From positions 1-5,171 of the forward strand of contig DATDOO010000298.1 in assembly GCA_035293245.1 (NCBI GenBank): 5,171 nucleotides of DNA. The letters run 5' to 3'. The notes beneath the pieces are model-generated. The model did not search any database. It saw only the letters and a list, made by a program, of their open reading frames with translations, and was not told where the DNA came from. Positions 4,872 to 5,171 of the stretch are shown here, one piece after another; positions within the stretch are counted from its first letter, which is position 1, and every line of letters starts with the position of its first letter. The position numbers were made by a program, and so were the translations under genes. The DNA is from DATDOO01 sp035293245 (GTDB taxonomy: Bacteria > Pseudomonadota > Gammaproteobacteria > Methylococcales > Methylococcaceae).

Positions 4872-5171
4872 ATGTTTATTGCCATGAACCGCTTCAAGGT
4901 CGCTTCCGGCAGGGAAGAGGATTTCATCGCCGTTTGGCGCAACCGGGAGAGCCATCTGGAAGGCGTGCCGGGCTTCAAGGAGTTTCATCTGCTCCGGGGG
5001 CCGGAACATGAGGACCACACCTTGTTCGCATCGCATTCGGTCTGGGAGTCGCCGGAAGCCTTTGAAGCCTGGACGACCTCAGAAGCGTTCCGCAAGGCCC
5101 ATGCCCAGGCGGGCGGGGTGAAGGGACTCTACATCGGCGGGCCGCATCTGGAATGTTTCGAGGCGGTGCTG
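4872..5171 (+). CDS. Heme-degrading monooxygenase of the HmoA/IsdG (ABM domain) type, cut just before its stop
   Basis: One hundred codons are visible, and the sequence runs off the window without a stop. The family is about 100-110 residues long, so almost the whole protein is here. It is a dimeric ferredoxin-like antibiotic-biosynthesis-monooxygenase (ABM) domain. N6 ('AMNRFKV'), W67 ('AFEAW') and H77 ('FRKAHA') fall at positions equivalent to the Asn7/Trp67/His77 catalytic set of staphylococcal IsdG; the histidine is the heme iron ligand. 'VPGFKEFHLLRG' and 'HTLFASHSVWES' are typical of HmoA-like proteins. The expected role is oxidative opening of heme to release iron in the cytoplasm. ATG 4872 is chosen over ATG 4884 because family members start MFIAMNRF; the Shine-Dalgarno is weak. 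It lies 41 bases after the exported-protein gene on the same strand, so co-transcription is possible. Confidence 0.88.
   Translation, partial: MFIAMNRFKVASGREEDFIAVWRNRESHLEGVPGFKEFHLLRGPEHEDHTLFASHSVWESPEAFEAWTTSEAFRKAHAQAGGVKGLYIGGPHLECFEAVL

Overview
The window comes from a G+C-rich Gram-negative bacterium. Codon use is G/C-ending, the sensor kinase has a large domain outside the inner membrane, and one small protein has a classical Sec signal peptide. A proteobacterium, probably a gammaproteobacterium, fits best. No gene fixes the genus. The content is a mix of regulatory genes, mobile-element debris and small accessory genes.

Left edge (1-222): the end of an IS5-family insertion sequence. 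Its transposase starts at 56 and reads leftward out of the window. The element appears to end at 137, next to a TTAA target. An 85-base gap then leads into a two-component operon.

Two-component system (223-2989): an OmpR/PhoB-type response regulator, followed after one base by a 687-residue sensor histidine kinase. The kinase has two membrane segments around a roughly 390-residue extracytoplasmic domain. That domain carries an alanine-, glutamate-, lysine- and proline-rich low-complexity middle. No HAMP domain lies between the second membrane segment and the HisKA helix. All phosphotransfer and ATP-binding motifs are intact in both proteins. The signal and target genes are not visible.

Toxin-antitoxin module (3003-3716): a long hairpin closes the kinase operon. 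A small promoter with an inverted-repeat operator follows, then vapB and vapC, overlapping by four bases (ATGA). All four acidic residues of the VapC PIN nuclease site are present.

Repeat cluster (3717-3917): no gene. It holds an 18-base direct repeat and three G/C-rich palindromes. Two of the palindromes share the same arm sequence (GGACGGGGT/ACCCCGTCC), as in dispersed REP-like elements.

AT-rich island (about 3918-4300): an abrupt drop in G+C, containing one unrecognised 106-residue protein with three predicted membrane segments. It is probably horizontally acquired.

Structured leader (4301-4428): a run of small hairpins. Two of them compete for the same bases, and the second is followed by five T's. 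This could be a terminator or attenuator. It also resembles the right end and guide-RNA scaffold of an IS200/IS605-type element.

Right edge (4429-5171): a small exported glycine-rich protein with two cysteines after the signal peptide, then an almost complete HmoA/IsdG-type heme-degrading monooxygenase with its catalytic Asn, Trp and His in place. The window ends before its stop codon.
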